DNA of 48,308 nt from positions 1 to 48,308 of the forward strand of contig NZ_AUAA01000026.1 of NCBI RefSeq assembly GCF_000428485.1, written 5' to 3'. Position 1 is the stretch's first letter. Every line of letters starts with the position of its first letter. A program made the translations under genes and the position numbers. Of the stretch, positions 16,939 to 25,009 are shown piece after piece. The notes beneath the pieces were generated by a model, which was not told where the DNA came from, searched no databases, and worked only from the letters and a program-made list of their open reading frames with translations. The DNA comes from Epilithonimonas tenax DSM 16811. GTDB lineage: Bacteria; Bacteroidota; Bacteroidia; Flavobacteriales; Weeksellaceae.

Positions 16939-17643
16939 CTACCGAGAATTATTATCGGTATTTCTTGACCACCAAAAATCCTCCAGTTTCCAGGTATGAT
17001 TTCTAATTTCGTGGACTAAATCCTTTAGTTCGTCAGAGTAATCAGTTTGTCCAAGCTTCATTTCAATTTCAGTCTGTATTGTCCAAAGAGACCTGCTCAA
17101 AAAATTGATATGCTTTTTTAACTCATTCATTCTGTCATAGGAAATCTCAGAATCATTGCCGAAATTATAATCCTTAGCATTAGAACAATTATCTGACAAA
17201 AGATATTCACCATCATTATCATCACTCTTTATAAAGCCCAACCTGAGCGCCACTTTTTCGGAAGCTGTAAAATTATCTTTACCTATTTCAACTTCGTTAA
17301 TCGTTATTCTCTGTTCATCTCTCTTTAAAAACAAATGAGGAATAATGCTTTGCTTCAAGGCATTTGTCAAATGTCCCATTCCCCGATATTCCGGTAGTAC
17401 AAACCAATGTAAATCTCTTACCATATCATATACAATGGCTACAAAAATGTTCTCTGCATTTTTTATCAGATAAAAATTGTCAGGTCCATCAGAAGAAGTT
17501 ACACTATCTGTCAATTTGGGTATATCATCCCATATTTTGGCAAAATCCACATTTGAACTTAGAGGTCTACGATAAATTAGACTAGATATTTGGTTATTTT
17601 CATTTAATCCTTCAAGCAAAGATTGTAGTGATTCATTTGTCAT
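16939..17643 (-). CDS. GNAT-like acetyltransferase domain protein
   Basis: A 234-residue protein whose middle has the GNAT pattern: LHWFVLPEYRGMGHLTNALK (about 78-97) matches the acetyl-CoA-binding R/Q-x-x-G-x-G/A loop and helix, and ASEKVALRLGF (about 127-137) matches the C-terminal GNAT motif B. The last 60 residues are helical and extra to the fold. It is downstream of the 17672-18370 gene on the same strand with a 28-bp gap and probably shares its transcript. The acceptor substrate is unknown. Confidence 0.72.
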   Translation of the reverse strand: MTNESLQSLLEGLNENNQISSLIYRRPLSSNVDFAKIWDDIPKLTDSVTSSDGPDNFYLIKNAENIFVAIVYDMVRDLHWFVLPEYRGMGHLTNALKQSIIPHLFLKRDEQRITINEVEIGKDNFTASEKVALRLGFIKSDDNDGEYLLSDNCSNAKDYNFGNDSEISYDRMNELKKHINFLSRSLWTIQTEIEMKLGQTDYSDELKDLVHEIRNHTWKLEDFWWSRNTDNNSR

Positions 17644-17671
17644 TTTTTATTTATTGGTTTAGCTGAAAGAC

Positions 17672-18370
17672 CTACCACTCTATTTCATATATTTTATCAT
17701 CATCACTTAATTCCAGATCTTCTATCTTACAATTATACTTTTTCGCCTCCGACTGAAGAAAAATTAGTAGGTCATTATACTCTTCTGAAGAATATATAGA
17801 AACTCTCATTAGATCTGCTAATTTTCTATAAGAATTCTTGCCGCCGTTCATTTCAAAAAATGACGCATTAATATGTCTCATAAACAGATACAAATATTCA
17901 TTCCCCGCATTTACAGCACCATTGAGATAAGGTAAGAGCTTTTTGGTGCCGACAGAATCATAATTTTCCATCGCCAATTCTATCCAGTATTCGAGATGTA
18001 GAAACATTGCAATGTCAGCTTTATTACTATCGACCATTCTCATATTGTATCTTAGTGCAATAATGGAAAAAACAATATGCGGCCAGGAAATTTTGAACCC
18101 GACATAAGGAATTTCTTCAATGGAATAATGACTATTGTCTTTTGTTAATCTGCTTCCGTAGGATGCTTTTCGTATTTCATACGAAAAACTGCTGATCAAT
18201 TTGTTTTTGTCTTCGTAACCTTTGATATGATAAAAAGATTCGTCATTCCAGAATTTGGAAATAATTTCATAAAGGTATTCTAAATCATCACGGGTTCCCC
18301 ATATTTCAACTCCTAATCCTTTTTTTGTCGGTACAGCATAGATCATTTCTGATGGTTTTGTTTTGAACAA
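17672..18370 (-). CDS. Hypothetical protein (DUF6904-like)
   Basis: A 232-residue cytoplasmic protein starting MFKTKPSEMIYAVPTKKGLGVEIWGTRDDLEYLYEII. The opening and the WPHIVFSIIALRYNMR segment resemble DUF6904 proteins of Bacteroidota. It has a mixed alpha/beta look and no catalytic motif that I recognise. It heads a two-gene minus-strand unit with the GNAT-like gene. Confidence 0.65.
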   Translation of the reverse strand: MFKTKPSEMIYAVPTKKGLGVEIWGTRDDLEYLYEIISKFWNDESFYHIKGYEDKNKLISSFSYEIRKASYGSRLTKDNSHYSIEEIPYVGFKISWPHIVFSIIALRYNMRMVDSNKADIAMFLHLEYWIELAMENYDSVGTKKLLPYLNGAVNAGNEYLYLFMRHINASFFEMNGGKNSYRKLADLMRVSIYSSEEYNDLLIFLQSEAKKYNCKIEDLELSDDDKIYEIEW

Positions 18371-18542
18371 ATTTAATCAAGAAAATCTATCTTTAAAAGT
18401 TTATTATTAGGTTTACTGCTTAAATGTGAATCTGCAACTTTTTTTCAAAACCAGACCTAAAAACGCTCGGAATACCCTCCAAGTCGATTCAGGCGAAGTT
18501 TCTTTTAAAAAGCAACCTATAGAGTCGCCTATAATAAATAAT

Positions 18543-18568
18543 CCCCGGGGCAGAGCCCCGAGGTATTC
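18543..18568. repeat. REP-like hairpin, copy 1
   Basis: CCCCGGGGC-AGA-GCCCCGAGG forms a 9-bp stem with one C-A mismatch and is followed by the tag GGTATTC. The second copy at 18635 has the same mismatch and tag but different paired bases. The region 18371-18940 otherwise holds no gene that I can support. Confidence 0.7.
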
Positions 18569-18634
18569 AATGGAATAGATTCTATTTTTAGTTTTATGAA
18601 AAACCATCCGTTTTTCAACCTTTTCCTCTTTTAA

Positions 18635-18659
18635 CCCCGAGGCAAGCCTCGAGGTATTC
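18635..18659. repeat. REP-like hairpin, copy 2
   Basis: CCCCGAGGC-AA-GCCTCGAGG followed by GGTATTC, in the same orientation as copy 1 and 92 bp away. Compared with copy 1, base pairs have changed on both arms together, so the fold, not the sequence, is kept. The pattern resembles REP elements mobilised by REP-associated transposases. Confidence 0.7.
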
Positions 18660-18881
18660 TCTTCGAATAAAACCTTATCGTTAACAGTTTAGTATGATAC
18701 TCACTGCACTTACTTAATTGGACTGCTTTGTGAATAAAAAAGAAGAGGAAGTAAGTGCTAAATACAACAAATGGGATAATGAATATCCCACGCAAAAAAC
18801 TCGCAATCTGTTTGGTAAAATGTACGAGAGGGGTATTGTGTAGCTGTTCATTTTGACAAAGTGTTGCATCCGCTTTAAATC

Positions 18882-18924
18882 GCAAAAATGCTTTTCCGAC
18901 CGCAGGGAGGAATCGCATTTTTGC
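18882..18924. repeat. Inverted repeat beyond the PRTRC operon end
   Basis: GCAAAAATGC at 18882-18891 and GCATTTTTGC at 18915-18924 are perfect 10-bp arms around a 23-bp loop. They lie just after the stop of the ThiF-like gene (minus strand), where they could end transcription, though there is no clear T tract. Confidence 0.45.
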
Positions 18925-18940
18925 CCGCCGATTCCGGCTT

Positions 18941-19750
18941 TTAGGCGACTTTTATCGGGTGGGTGCGGAAATCTTTCAGATTGTGAAAAAATCCCTTGTA
19001 TTCGGTCATTCCCTTGCGAAACAAGTTCCACAACAAAGAACATCCCATTTGTGCCAATGATGAATTGATGAACAAATCTTGATGTTCCAATGCTTCTGCA
19101 AGTGAGCAACTTGGCGTGTTGTCTTCCTGTTCGGATTGCTTCAGCAATTCGCCCAATTCATCGGTAATAAATGGCAGACTTGCCACCGTTTCGTACTTTT
19201 CGGAATTGGGTTGCTTAATCTCTCCGATGGTAGAAAATATAACTTGTCCCGTATCTCGGCTGTTGCCAAAATCCAGCCAATATCTTGGCTCGTCTTGGTA
19301 GTGCCTGCGGTAGCTTGTTTCTTTAAGAATTTCAGCTACGTCAAACCTCGCCTGTACATTGTCCACACAAGTAATGGTAATTGTTGCCCTTGATTTTTCG
19401 GGCAGTCTGCCAAAATTGTCTTTTTCAAATTTTACCGTTTCGGCTTTCCAATTTGTACCTGCCCAGCGATTGCACCGATTGATTAAAGCAACGGATTTGT
19501 ATAATCCTGTTTCACTTTCTGCAAAACGCTGTCTGCCTAAATTAGCACTCGTGATAACATCATCATCCCAAAGACGGACTTGCAACCCTGCGTGTCCCAA
19601 TGCTATCAAACTCTCGTTTATCTCCATTAAGGCGGTCAATACTTTTGATCCTGTGCCACCTGCTCCGATAAGGTTTACCGAAATCGGGTTGGTAGGATTG
19701 AGTAAATAGTTGTCCGTAAAATGAACTGCTGTTTTTGTCGTATTCATCAC
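18941..19750 (-). CDS. PRTRC system ThiF (E1-like) protein
   Basis: A 269-residue ThiF/E1-fold protein. GAGGTGS (29-35) is the nucleotide-binding loop, DDDVITSANLGRQRF (62-76) matches the D-x(n)-N-L-x-R-Q adenylation motif, and CVDN (128-131) follows. A PSCSLAEAL segment places Cys215 where an E1-like enzyme could carry a thioester. In E1-like enzymes the C-terminal carboxylate of a small protein is adenylated. It is the last gene of the PRTRC operon and overlaps the PRTRC-B gene by 4 bp. Family assignment is strong; activity is inferred. Confidence 0.88.
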   Translation of the reverse strand: MMNTTKTAVHFTDNYLLNPTNPISVNLIGAGGTGSKVLTALMEINESLIALGHAGLQVRLWDDDVITSANLGRQRFAESETGLYKSVALINRCNRWAGTNWKAETVKFEKDNFGRLPEKSRATITITCVDNVQARFDVAEILKETSYRRHYQDEPRYWLDFGNSRDTGQVIFSTIGEIKQPNSEKYETVASLPFITDELGELLKQSEQEDNTPSCSLAEALEHQDLFINSSLAQMGCSLLWNLFRKGMTEYKGFFHNLKDFRTHPIKVA

Positions 19751-20469
19751 AATAGATTTTTAAGGGTTTTATTATTCTTTTTCAATGCTTCTTTGGGAAA
19801 GGGTTTATCGGTATTGATAAGGTCTTTCCAAAGGTTCACAATGTTTTTTTTCGTCAAGTTTTCGCATAATGAATGGCTGAAATAGGAATTGAAAAAATAA
19901 TGTTCCCAAGCTTGTATAAATTCCTCAACCGAAGCCGAATTTGTAATATCAATGCTCACCGTACCCATACATACATTGCCTTTTTCGTAGATATTGAAAA
20001 AAGGCGCATAATGCAATGGCGTTTTTTCCGTTGGTCTTCTGTCGCTTGCCAAAGCAAATACACTAAGACTGCTTTTGCTCGCTAACCACAGCATTGGCGG
20101 TACTTGTGCCATTCCATTAGGTATGCCCAAACTATCCACAAAATATAGTTTTCGTTGTTCTGTTTTGGTGTACCATAGCGCCGTACCTTTTTCAGCATTC
20201 GGATTGATATGCAGGATATTGGTCGGCAAGATTCCCTTTGGTTTTAAAAAGGCTTGGTTCTTTTCTTCATCGGTCTGTAAGGACTTGGCTAAAACGTTAG
20301 CTTCCTTTACGGTTAATGGATGGGCATTGATAGGTATTCCATTGCTGTCCATATCAAAATGCTCCACATACATATCGGTTTCAGATCCTTTGGTTTCATA
20401 GAAAACCAAAGCGGATTTTGGATAGTACAATGTGCCAAAATGGTCGGTTATATCTGTTGTATTTTTCAT
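19747..20469 (-). CDS. PRTRC system protein B (possible E2-like fold)
   Basis: A 240-residue protein of the PRTRC-B family. The segment PLHYAPFFNIYEKGNVCMGTV (from residue 151) resembles the active-site region of ubiquitin-conjugating enzymes, where a cysteine follows a GxxC-type turn; here it is Cys167. It overlaps ThiF by 4 bp on one side and the F-like gene by 4 bp on the other, so the three are made together. An E2-like role with the ThiF protein is suggested by the motif and by the neighbours, not shown. Confidence 0.82.
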   Translation of the reverse strand: MKNTTDITDHFGTLYYPKSALVFYETKGSETDMYVEHFDMDSNGIPINAHPLTVKEANVLAKSLQTDEEKNQAFLKPKGILPTNILHINPNAEKGTALWYTKTEQRKLYFVDSLGIPNGMAQVPPMLWLASKSSLSVFALASDRRPTEKTPLHYAPFFNIYEKGNVCMGTVSIDITNSASVEEFIQAWEHYFFNSYFSHSLCENLTKKNIVNLWKDLINTDKPFPKEALKKNNKTLKNLL

Positions 20470-21632
20470 TTTTCTACCGTTTTGTATTCGTATAATAATC
20501 CACTCAAATCATTCAATAAGCCGAACAAACGGTTCTCAAAATCGAGGGTGACTGTTGGGATTTCGCTTCCGTCAAATCGTTTGGAAATAGTTGGTTCTTC
20601 CATTGCTCCATACTCGTTAAATTCATTGTTGATGGTATCTGAAAGGCTTTCGTACAACCAGCCTTTTGTATCTGCAATAAATGAAATGTACTTTTCCATT
20701 CCGATTACTTCATTTTCGTCATCATCATTACAAGGGTCTTGTTCTGGCAAAGGTGCGTTTCTGAAAATGGTTGCGTTCGGATATTCTGTAAGAAGTGCAA
20801 ACGCATTGTGAGCAACTTGCCAGCATTCGCTATCGAACGCATCAGCAATTTTAAATCGGTTCAAACGCTGTTCAAATACCTTAAAATTGATACGGTTAAA
20901 TAGCTTTTGTTCTATCTTATCGCCTGTATATTCGGCATTTCTTAACTCACATTTATACTTTTCAATATCGTCTGTTTGCTCGTCCTGCTCCACCCAATCT
21001 TTGTGCATTTCATATAACCAATACAAATAACTTTTTTCCTGTCTGTAATACGGAATTTGGGCAATGTGGTAGAGATAACTACACACCGATAGTAGGAGCT
21101 GTGCGGTCTTTTTACGCTTTAGGTCTTTAAGCATTTTAAAGAGTGGCACAATAGGAATATAGTACAAGGTTGTACCTGTGCTGTATCGTTCCTCGCTTGT
21201 GAAGTAGGTTTTCTTGCTATCCTGTATCAATGTAAAACCATTCCAATTGCTATTCTTTCGTTTTACTTTGGTTTCCATATCCCACATAGCCAAGGTTATA
21301 TTGTAGGGAAAATCAAAATCTTTCGTCTGCATTGGCTCAATGCTGTAATGCGCGGCAAGTGTGGAAAGGGACTTGTAAAAATCCCTCTCCGTTTTCTGAC
21401 AAGCCTGTACGGATTGTGCTGTTTTCAGTTTTGGCAGAAACGTACACTTTAGAATACCATTGGTAACATTGCTATCGGTACGGATTTCTGCTTGTCTTTC
21501 TGCACTTGGTTTGCATCTTTTGGTCTTTGCATCCAATTGGCGAACTCGCCCAACTGTCGGTGCAATTGCCGTTGCCGTTTCTGTTCTGGTATACTGATAA
21601 CTCCCGATATAATTTGGCGTTGCATAATTCAT
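20466..21632 (-). CDS. PRTRC system protein F-like
   Basis: A 388-residue protein located where PRTRC-F is found in related cassettes. It has a basic N-terminus with a cluster of Thr and Arg, a helical middle (LFKMLKDLKRKKTAQLLLSVCSYLYHIAQIPYY) and an acidic stretch DPCNDDDENE near 310. I see no enzymatic motif. The gene is 17 bp after PRTRC-C and overlaps PRTRC-B. Its role in the cassette is unknown; an adaptor or substrate-recruiting role is a guess. Confidence 0.7.
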   Translation of the reverse strand: MNYATPNYIGSYQYTRTETATAIAPTVGRVRQLDAKTKRCKPSAERQAEIRTDSNVTNGILKCTFLPKLKTAQSVQACQKTERDFYKSLSTLAAHYSIEPMQTKDFDFPYNITLAMWDMETKVKRKNSNWNGFTLIQDSKKTYFTSEERYSTGTTLYYIPIVPLFKMLKDLKRKKTAQLLLSVCSYLYHIAQIPYYRQEKSYLYWLYEMHKDWVEQDEQTDDIEKYKCELRNAEYTGDKIEQKLFNRINFKVFEQRLNRFKIADAFDSECWQVAHNAFALLTEYPNATIFRNAPLPEQDPCNDDDENEVIGMEKYISFIADTKGWLYESLSDTINNEFNEYGAMEEPTISKRFDGSEIPTVTLDFENRLFGLLNDLSGLLYEYKTVEK

Positions 21633-21649
21633 CGCTTTATAATTTTGTT

Positions 21650-21868
21650 TTAACCTTTCGTACCCATTACGCTCTCAAATTTGTACTCTATTGCATCATC
21701 TTTTATTTGCGGTGCAGATACTTTTGCAGTTGTCAAAATCGGGTACATATTGGCGTAAAAATTCATTACCGATTCTACGTTCCATTTTGGTTCGGGGTCG
21801 TTCAGTCGGATTTCCTGTCCGTTGTCTTTAAGTATAAAAACTCGTTCTAATTGCGTTGCTAATAACAT
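21650..21868 (-). CDS. PRTRC system protein C (small, Ubl-like candidate)
   Basis: A 72-residue protein with the PRTRC-C pattern: an N-terminal beta hairpin (LERVFILKDNGQEIRLND), then WNVESVMNFYANMYPILTTA and a final strand IEYKFESVMGTKG. It ends in glycine, as processed ubiquitin-like modifiers do. The beta-grasp-like order, small size and linkage to an E1-like and a possible E2-like gene fit a protein that is activated at its C-terminus. This is inference; the family itself is recognised. Confidence 0.82.
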   Translation of the reverse strand: MLLATQLERVFILKDNGQEIRLNDPEPKWNVESVMNFYANMYPILTTAKVSAPQIKDDAIEYKFESVMGTKG

Positions 21869-21901
21869 AGTTTAGAATTTTTGGGGGTTAGGATTCTGGG
21901 G

Positions 21902-22459
21902 TTAAGAAATGGCTTGATTTTCCGTAAAATTCTCAGTCGTGGTTTCTGTGAAAAGACTTGGTGCAAAATGTCTTTCGTACTCATCTTGCTTTTTACGGAT
22001 AATATCTGCGTATTCGGGAAAATCCGAACCTTTCGGAAGCGCAGACCACGCATCCTTATACTTGCCTTCTTTCTCCAATTCTTTGGCTTTCTGTAAGGCT
22101 TCATTATACTTTTTGTCTTTGGTTGCTTTTTCTTTCTTCTCCTTATCGGTTTTTTCTTTTTCCATCGCTGATTTCCTCTTGGTTTCTTCGAGTTGCTTCA
22201 TAAAAGATTCCATATCGACCATCAATGCGGAAGCAGTTTGTAATGGCATAGAAATACTTTCAAAAAAACCATTATCCAATTCTTCCGCTGTTCCCCTCAA
22301 ATTAAGGGGCGGAATCGTTTTCCTTGCTTCGTCCCCGCACTGCTCATTATTGAGCAATACGGAAAGGACAAAGTTGCTTTCTGTGGTCGGTCGGAGCGTG
22401 ATTTGCAAATCTCCTGTGAGATTGAGTTTGGCTATCTGTCTGAAAAAATTGGTCTGCAT
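21902..22459 (-). CDS. PRTRC system protein E
   Basis: A 185-residue protein: an N-terminal globular part (MQTNFFRQIAKLNLTGDLQITLRPT, with PLNLRGTAEELDNGFFESISMPLQ) followed by a long charged coiled coil (about 85-140, KRKSAMEKEKTDKEKKEKAT-type) and a disordered tail. This matches PRTRC-E of Bacteroidota plasmids. It begins 9 bp after the 22469-22900 gene and lies 33 bp before PRTRC-C. The coiled coil suggests a scaffold; the function is unknown. Confidence 0.8.
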   Translation of the reverse strand: MQTNFFRQIAKLNLTGDLQITLRPTTESNFVLSVLLNNEQCGDEARKTIPPLNLRGTAEELDNGFFESISMPLQTASALMVDMESFMKQLEETKRKSAMEKEKTDKEKKEKATKDKKYNEALQKAKELEKEGKYKDAWSALPKGSDFPEYADIIRKKQDEYERHFAPSLFTETTTENFTENQAIS

Positions 22460-22468
22460 AATCTTGTT

Positions 22469-22900
22469 TTAGTTGGTGAGCTGTTTCAATGAAAATTCGG
22501 ATGTCCAGAACTCATCGCCTAAGTTCTTTTCAAAGCAACTGTAAACAGCGTTGCCGTTACTGAATACCTGCATCTGATAACTCGACAGTTTAAAATCTAT
22601 TCCCTTCAGCTCTCGTAATTCTTCCTCATTGGTTTCGATAAAAAGAACAGAATCGTCACAAAGCCATTCTCGGATCTCAAGATAACCTTCGTTGGAATAG
22701 CGGTAAAAATCGACTGCCTCGTCATTATAATTGAGCCATTTGAATGAATCGTCATTTTCAAATGCCTTTACACTGTTGAGCCTTTCCTTTTGTATTTCTT
22801 TCCACTCTACTGTTGTATTGATAATAGCAAAGTCACAAAGTTCGGATTCGTTAAAAGCCTTTATCAAAAGGTAATCGGTTGGAATGTTGGATATTTTCAT
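22469..22900 (-). CDS. Hypothetical acidic protein in the PRTRC/ssb operon
   Basis: A 143-residue acidic protein starting MKISNIPTDYLLIKAFNESELCDFAI with several aromatic-rich strands (DSFKWLNYNDEAVDFYRY). It sits between ssb and PRTRC-E with short gaps on both sides, so it belongs to the same transcript. No family is recognised, and there is no signal peptide or transmembrane helix. Confidence 0.65.
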   Translation of the reverse strand: MKISNIPTDYLLIKAFNESELCDFAIINTTVEWKEIQKERLNSVKAFENDDSFKWLNYNDEAVDFYRYSNEGYLEIREWLCDDSVLFIETNEEELRELKGIDFKLSSYQMQVFSNGNAVYSCFEKNLGDEFWTSEFSLKQLTN

Positions 22901-22925
22901 TTTGTTGATATTTGATTGTTAATAA

Positions 22926-23321
22926 TTAGAATGGCAGATCATCATCATTTTCTCCTTCTGTCACTTTGGCGTTCTGTGGTTTTGATTTGACTGTTTCAAC
23001 AGTTTCCGTTTTTTGACCACCTCCGTGCAACTTGATGTTTGATGTATGGAAATTAAGACCTGATCTGATCTCTCCGTCTTTGCCGATCCACGCATTGCAA
23101 CTCACTCTGCCTGTTAGCTCAACCAAAGTCCCTTTGGTAAGGATCTTTGCCACATTCTCACTGATCCAGTACGAGCAATTGTAATACGTTGTCTCTTCTC
23201 TGCGTTCACCCTGTTTAGTCTTGTAGCTATCATTGATGGCTACTGAGAAATTCACTACTTTTTTGTCATTTTTCAAAGTGTTGATTTCTGCGTTTTTAGT
23301 AATTCTGCCTACGATGTTCAT
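22926..23321 (-). CDS. ssb: Single-stranded DNA-binding protein
   Basis: A 131-residue SSB. The OB fold is seen from MNIVGRITKNAEINTL through NFSVAINDSYKT, TYYNCSYW, LVELTGRVSCNAWIGKDGEI and LNFHTSNIKLHG, followed by a short linker and the acidic tip DDDLPF that recruits partner proteins. Plasmids often carry their own SSB for replication and for strands entering during conjugation. It is the first gene of the PRTRC transcript. Its upstream region holds a hairpin CCGAG-GACA-CTCGG (23392-23405). Confidence 0.92.
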   Translation of the reverse strand: MNIVGRITKNAEINTLKNDKKVVNFSVAINDSYKTKQGERREETTYYNCSYWISENVAKILTKGTLVELTGRVSCNAWIGKDGEIRSGLNFHTSNIKLHGGGQKTETVETVKSKPQNAKVTEGENDDDLPF

Positions 23322-23391
23322 AATTTTCGGTTTTAAATGTTAATAATTGACTTTTGTTAATTTTAAATTTTCAGATCTGATTGATTTGGTT

Positions 23392-23719
23392 CCGAGGACA
23401 CTCGGCTTTTCTTTTCTTTTACTGAATTGGAAAAGCATTTTTTTCGTTTTTTGATTTATTGCTTTTCCGCTGATGTCAAAGACCGTCTGTGATGTGATTG
23501 ATTCGTATAACTGAGGTTCCGGCTTTTTCTTTGCCGATGATCATAGGAAAGTATCAGGCACATAAAACCGCGAGCCTCCAACACTTTGGAGGAGAAGGCT
23601 CGAAATATTTTTGTCCGCAGGATTCAGGAGTGTCTGGAAAAATTATTGGAACGTGTGGAAAGAATTTTTATAGAAACCCAAAAATATTTTTTGGTGTGAC
23701 TAATGCTGTCCTACATTTG
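23392..23719. other. Intergenic region between ssb and the toxin-antitoxin pair: hairpins and a promoter
   Basis: The space 23322-23870 holds no supported gene. It contains a hairpin CCGAG-GACA-CTCGG followed by a T-rich run (23392-23405); a bulged hairpin with arms CGAGCCT/AGGCTCG (23571-23602); and a likely plus-strand promoter with TTG at 23691 and TACATTTG at 23712-23719 (18-bp spacer), matching the Bacteroidota TAnnTTTG consensus. The promoter could drive the antitoxin gene. Confidence 0.5.
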
Positions 23720-23844
23720 CATTAGTAAAAAGCAAGACATCAATTGTACTTAATTACATAGATGGTCGATGATATTTCGGAATGTAAAATTCAATATCAG
23801 AAGCTGGCTTATTTCAATTTCAAAATATAAGCCTTCAAAATATG

Positions 23845-23860
23845 TAAACAAATTTGTTTA
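23845..23860. promoter_or_regulatory. Antitoxin operator overlapping a TAnnTTTG box
   Basis: TAAACAAATTTGTTTA is a perfect 16-bp palindrome 10 bp before the antitoxin start at 23871, and TATATTTG (23859-23866) overlaps its right end. HTH antitoxins commonly repress their own promoter from such a site. Confidence 0.65.
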
Positions 23861-23870
23861 TATTTGTATT

Positions 23871-24353
23871 ATGAAATCACTGTTAAAATATAAAGGGATA
23901 CACCCAGGAATCGTTCTTGAACGGGAGCTGGAGAAGCGTTCGCTCAAAAAGCGTCCTTTTGCTTTATCTATCGGTGAATCTGCTCAGGCCATTAATAATA
24001 TCACCAATGGAAAAAGAAAGATTCCTGTTGCCCTTGCACTGAAGATCGAGAAAGAACTCCAGCTGGAAGAAGGGAGCATCGTTATCCTTCAAAGTTATTA
24101 CGACATCAAGCTTGAAAAGGATAAAATGAAAGAAACTCCAAAACTTTCAATTCTTCGCAGGTCTTTGTTCTGGGATACCGATATCAACCGGATTGATTGG
24201 AACAGACAGCACAAGGCAGTTATAAAAAGGGTTTTTGAACGCGGTAATGATGATGAAAAAAATGAAACCATCCGTTTCTACGGAAAAAGAAAAGTTGAAT
24301 CAGCATTAAAGTCAACCACTACGCAACCAATGAAGCTGCATAAAAAGTCATAA
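23871..24353 (+). CDS. HTH antitoxin of an AbiEii-type toxin-antitoxin pair
   Basis: About 160 residues. The open frame begins at 23769, but ATG 23871 is preferred: it follows the operator and gives MKSLLKYKGIHPGIVLERELEKR, an XRE/HigA-type opening. The HTH (about 10-75, with IGESAQAINNITNGKRKIPVALALKIEKEL) is followed by a C-terminal domain SILRRSLFWDTDINRIDWNRQ that resembles DUF6922, common in antitoxins of nucleotidyltransferase toxins. Its stop overlaps the toxin start (TAATG), as expected for a coupled pair. Confidence 0.83.
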   Translation: MKSLLKYKGIHPGIVLERELEKRSLKKRPFALSIGESAQAINNITNGKRKIPVALALKIEKELQLEEGSIVILQSYYDIKLEKDKMKETPKLSILRRSLFWDTDINRIDWNRQHKAVIKRVFERGNDDEKNETIRFYGKRKVESALKSTTTQPMKLHKKS

Positions 24354-25009
24354 TGAGCAATATGTATTACAATACCGTCAATGAATTACTGAAAAATAGC
24401 CTGCAGATTCTGATGGCTTCAGAAGTCTTTAAAGATTTCAGGCTTGTGGGAGGAACCTCTTTAAGCCTTCAGTTGGGTCATCGTATGTCTATAGACATAG
24501 ACCTGTTCAGTGATGCAATTTATGGAAGTATTGATTTTAATGAACTGGACATTTTTCTCAGATCTGCTTTTACTTATGTAGACTCTTCCAATGATCTTGA
24601 TCCGGCAATGGGAAAATCCTATCTCATAGGAACTGATAAAGATAATACCGTGAAACTTGATATTTATTACACAGATACGTTTATACGGCCAGTACTAACA
24701 GTTGAAGCAATAAGATTGGCAACAATTGAGGAGATCATTGCAATGAAAATAGATGTTGTTCAAAGAGGCGGTCGTAAAAAAGATTTTTGGGACTTGCACG
24801 AGTGCCTCCCGAATTATGGTATCGGCAAGATGCTGGAGCTTCACGAAGAGCGATATCCGTACGGTCACGACAGGGATTTGATCTTAAAGAATTTTATTGA
24901 CTTCACATCTGCTGATGACGATTTCGACCCTATCTGTCTTCAGGGAAAGTATTGGGAGTTTATCAAAGAAGATATTGAAGAGGCAGTCAACAAGTATCAG
25001 AAGTCATAA
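24353..25009 (+). CDS. AbiEii/MenT-type nucleotidyltransferase toxin
   Basis: A 218-residue protein of the AbiEii/AbiGii toxin group. GGTSLSLQLGHRMSIDIDLFSD (residues 33-54) supplies the nucleotidyltransferase GG/GT loop and the two metal-binding aspartates (Asp48, Asp50), and VKLDIYYTD supplies a third acidic strand. Related toxins transfer nucleotides to tRNA or other targets and stop growth when the antitoxin is lost. The pair may stabilise the element or act against phages. The 3' end overlaps the convergent primase gene by 6 bp. Confidence 0.87.
   Translation: MSNMYYNTVNELLKNSLQILMASEVFKDFRLVGGTSLSLQLGHRMSIDIDLFSDAIYGSIDFNELDIFLRSAFTYVDSSNDLDPAMGKSYLIGTDKDNTVKLDIYYTDTFIRPVLTVEAIRLATIEEIIAMKIDVVQRGGRKKDFWDLHECLPNYGIGKMLELHEERYPYGHDRDLILKNFIDFTSADDDFDPICLQGKYWEFIKEDIEEAVNKYQKS

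Noticed and set aside
18413-18918. Minus-strand frames between the DUF6904-like gene and the PRTRC operon
   Set aside because: They cross the REP-like hairpins, have low-complexity or unlikely composition and match no family. The stretch is better read as non-coding.
23498-23725. Plus-strand frame of 75 codons in the gap before the antitoxin
   Set aside because: It spans a hairpin and the promoter region and has no recognisable protein features.
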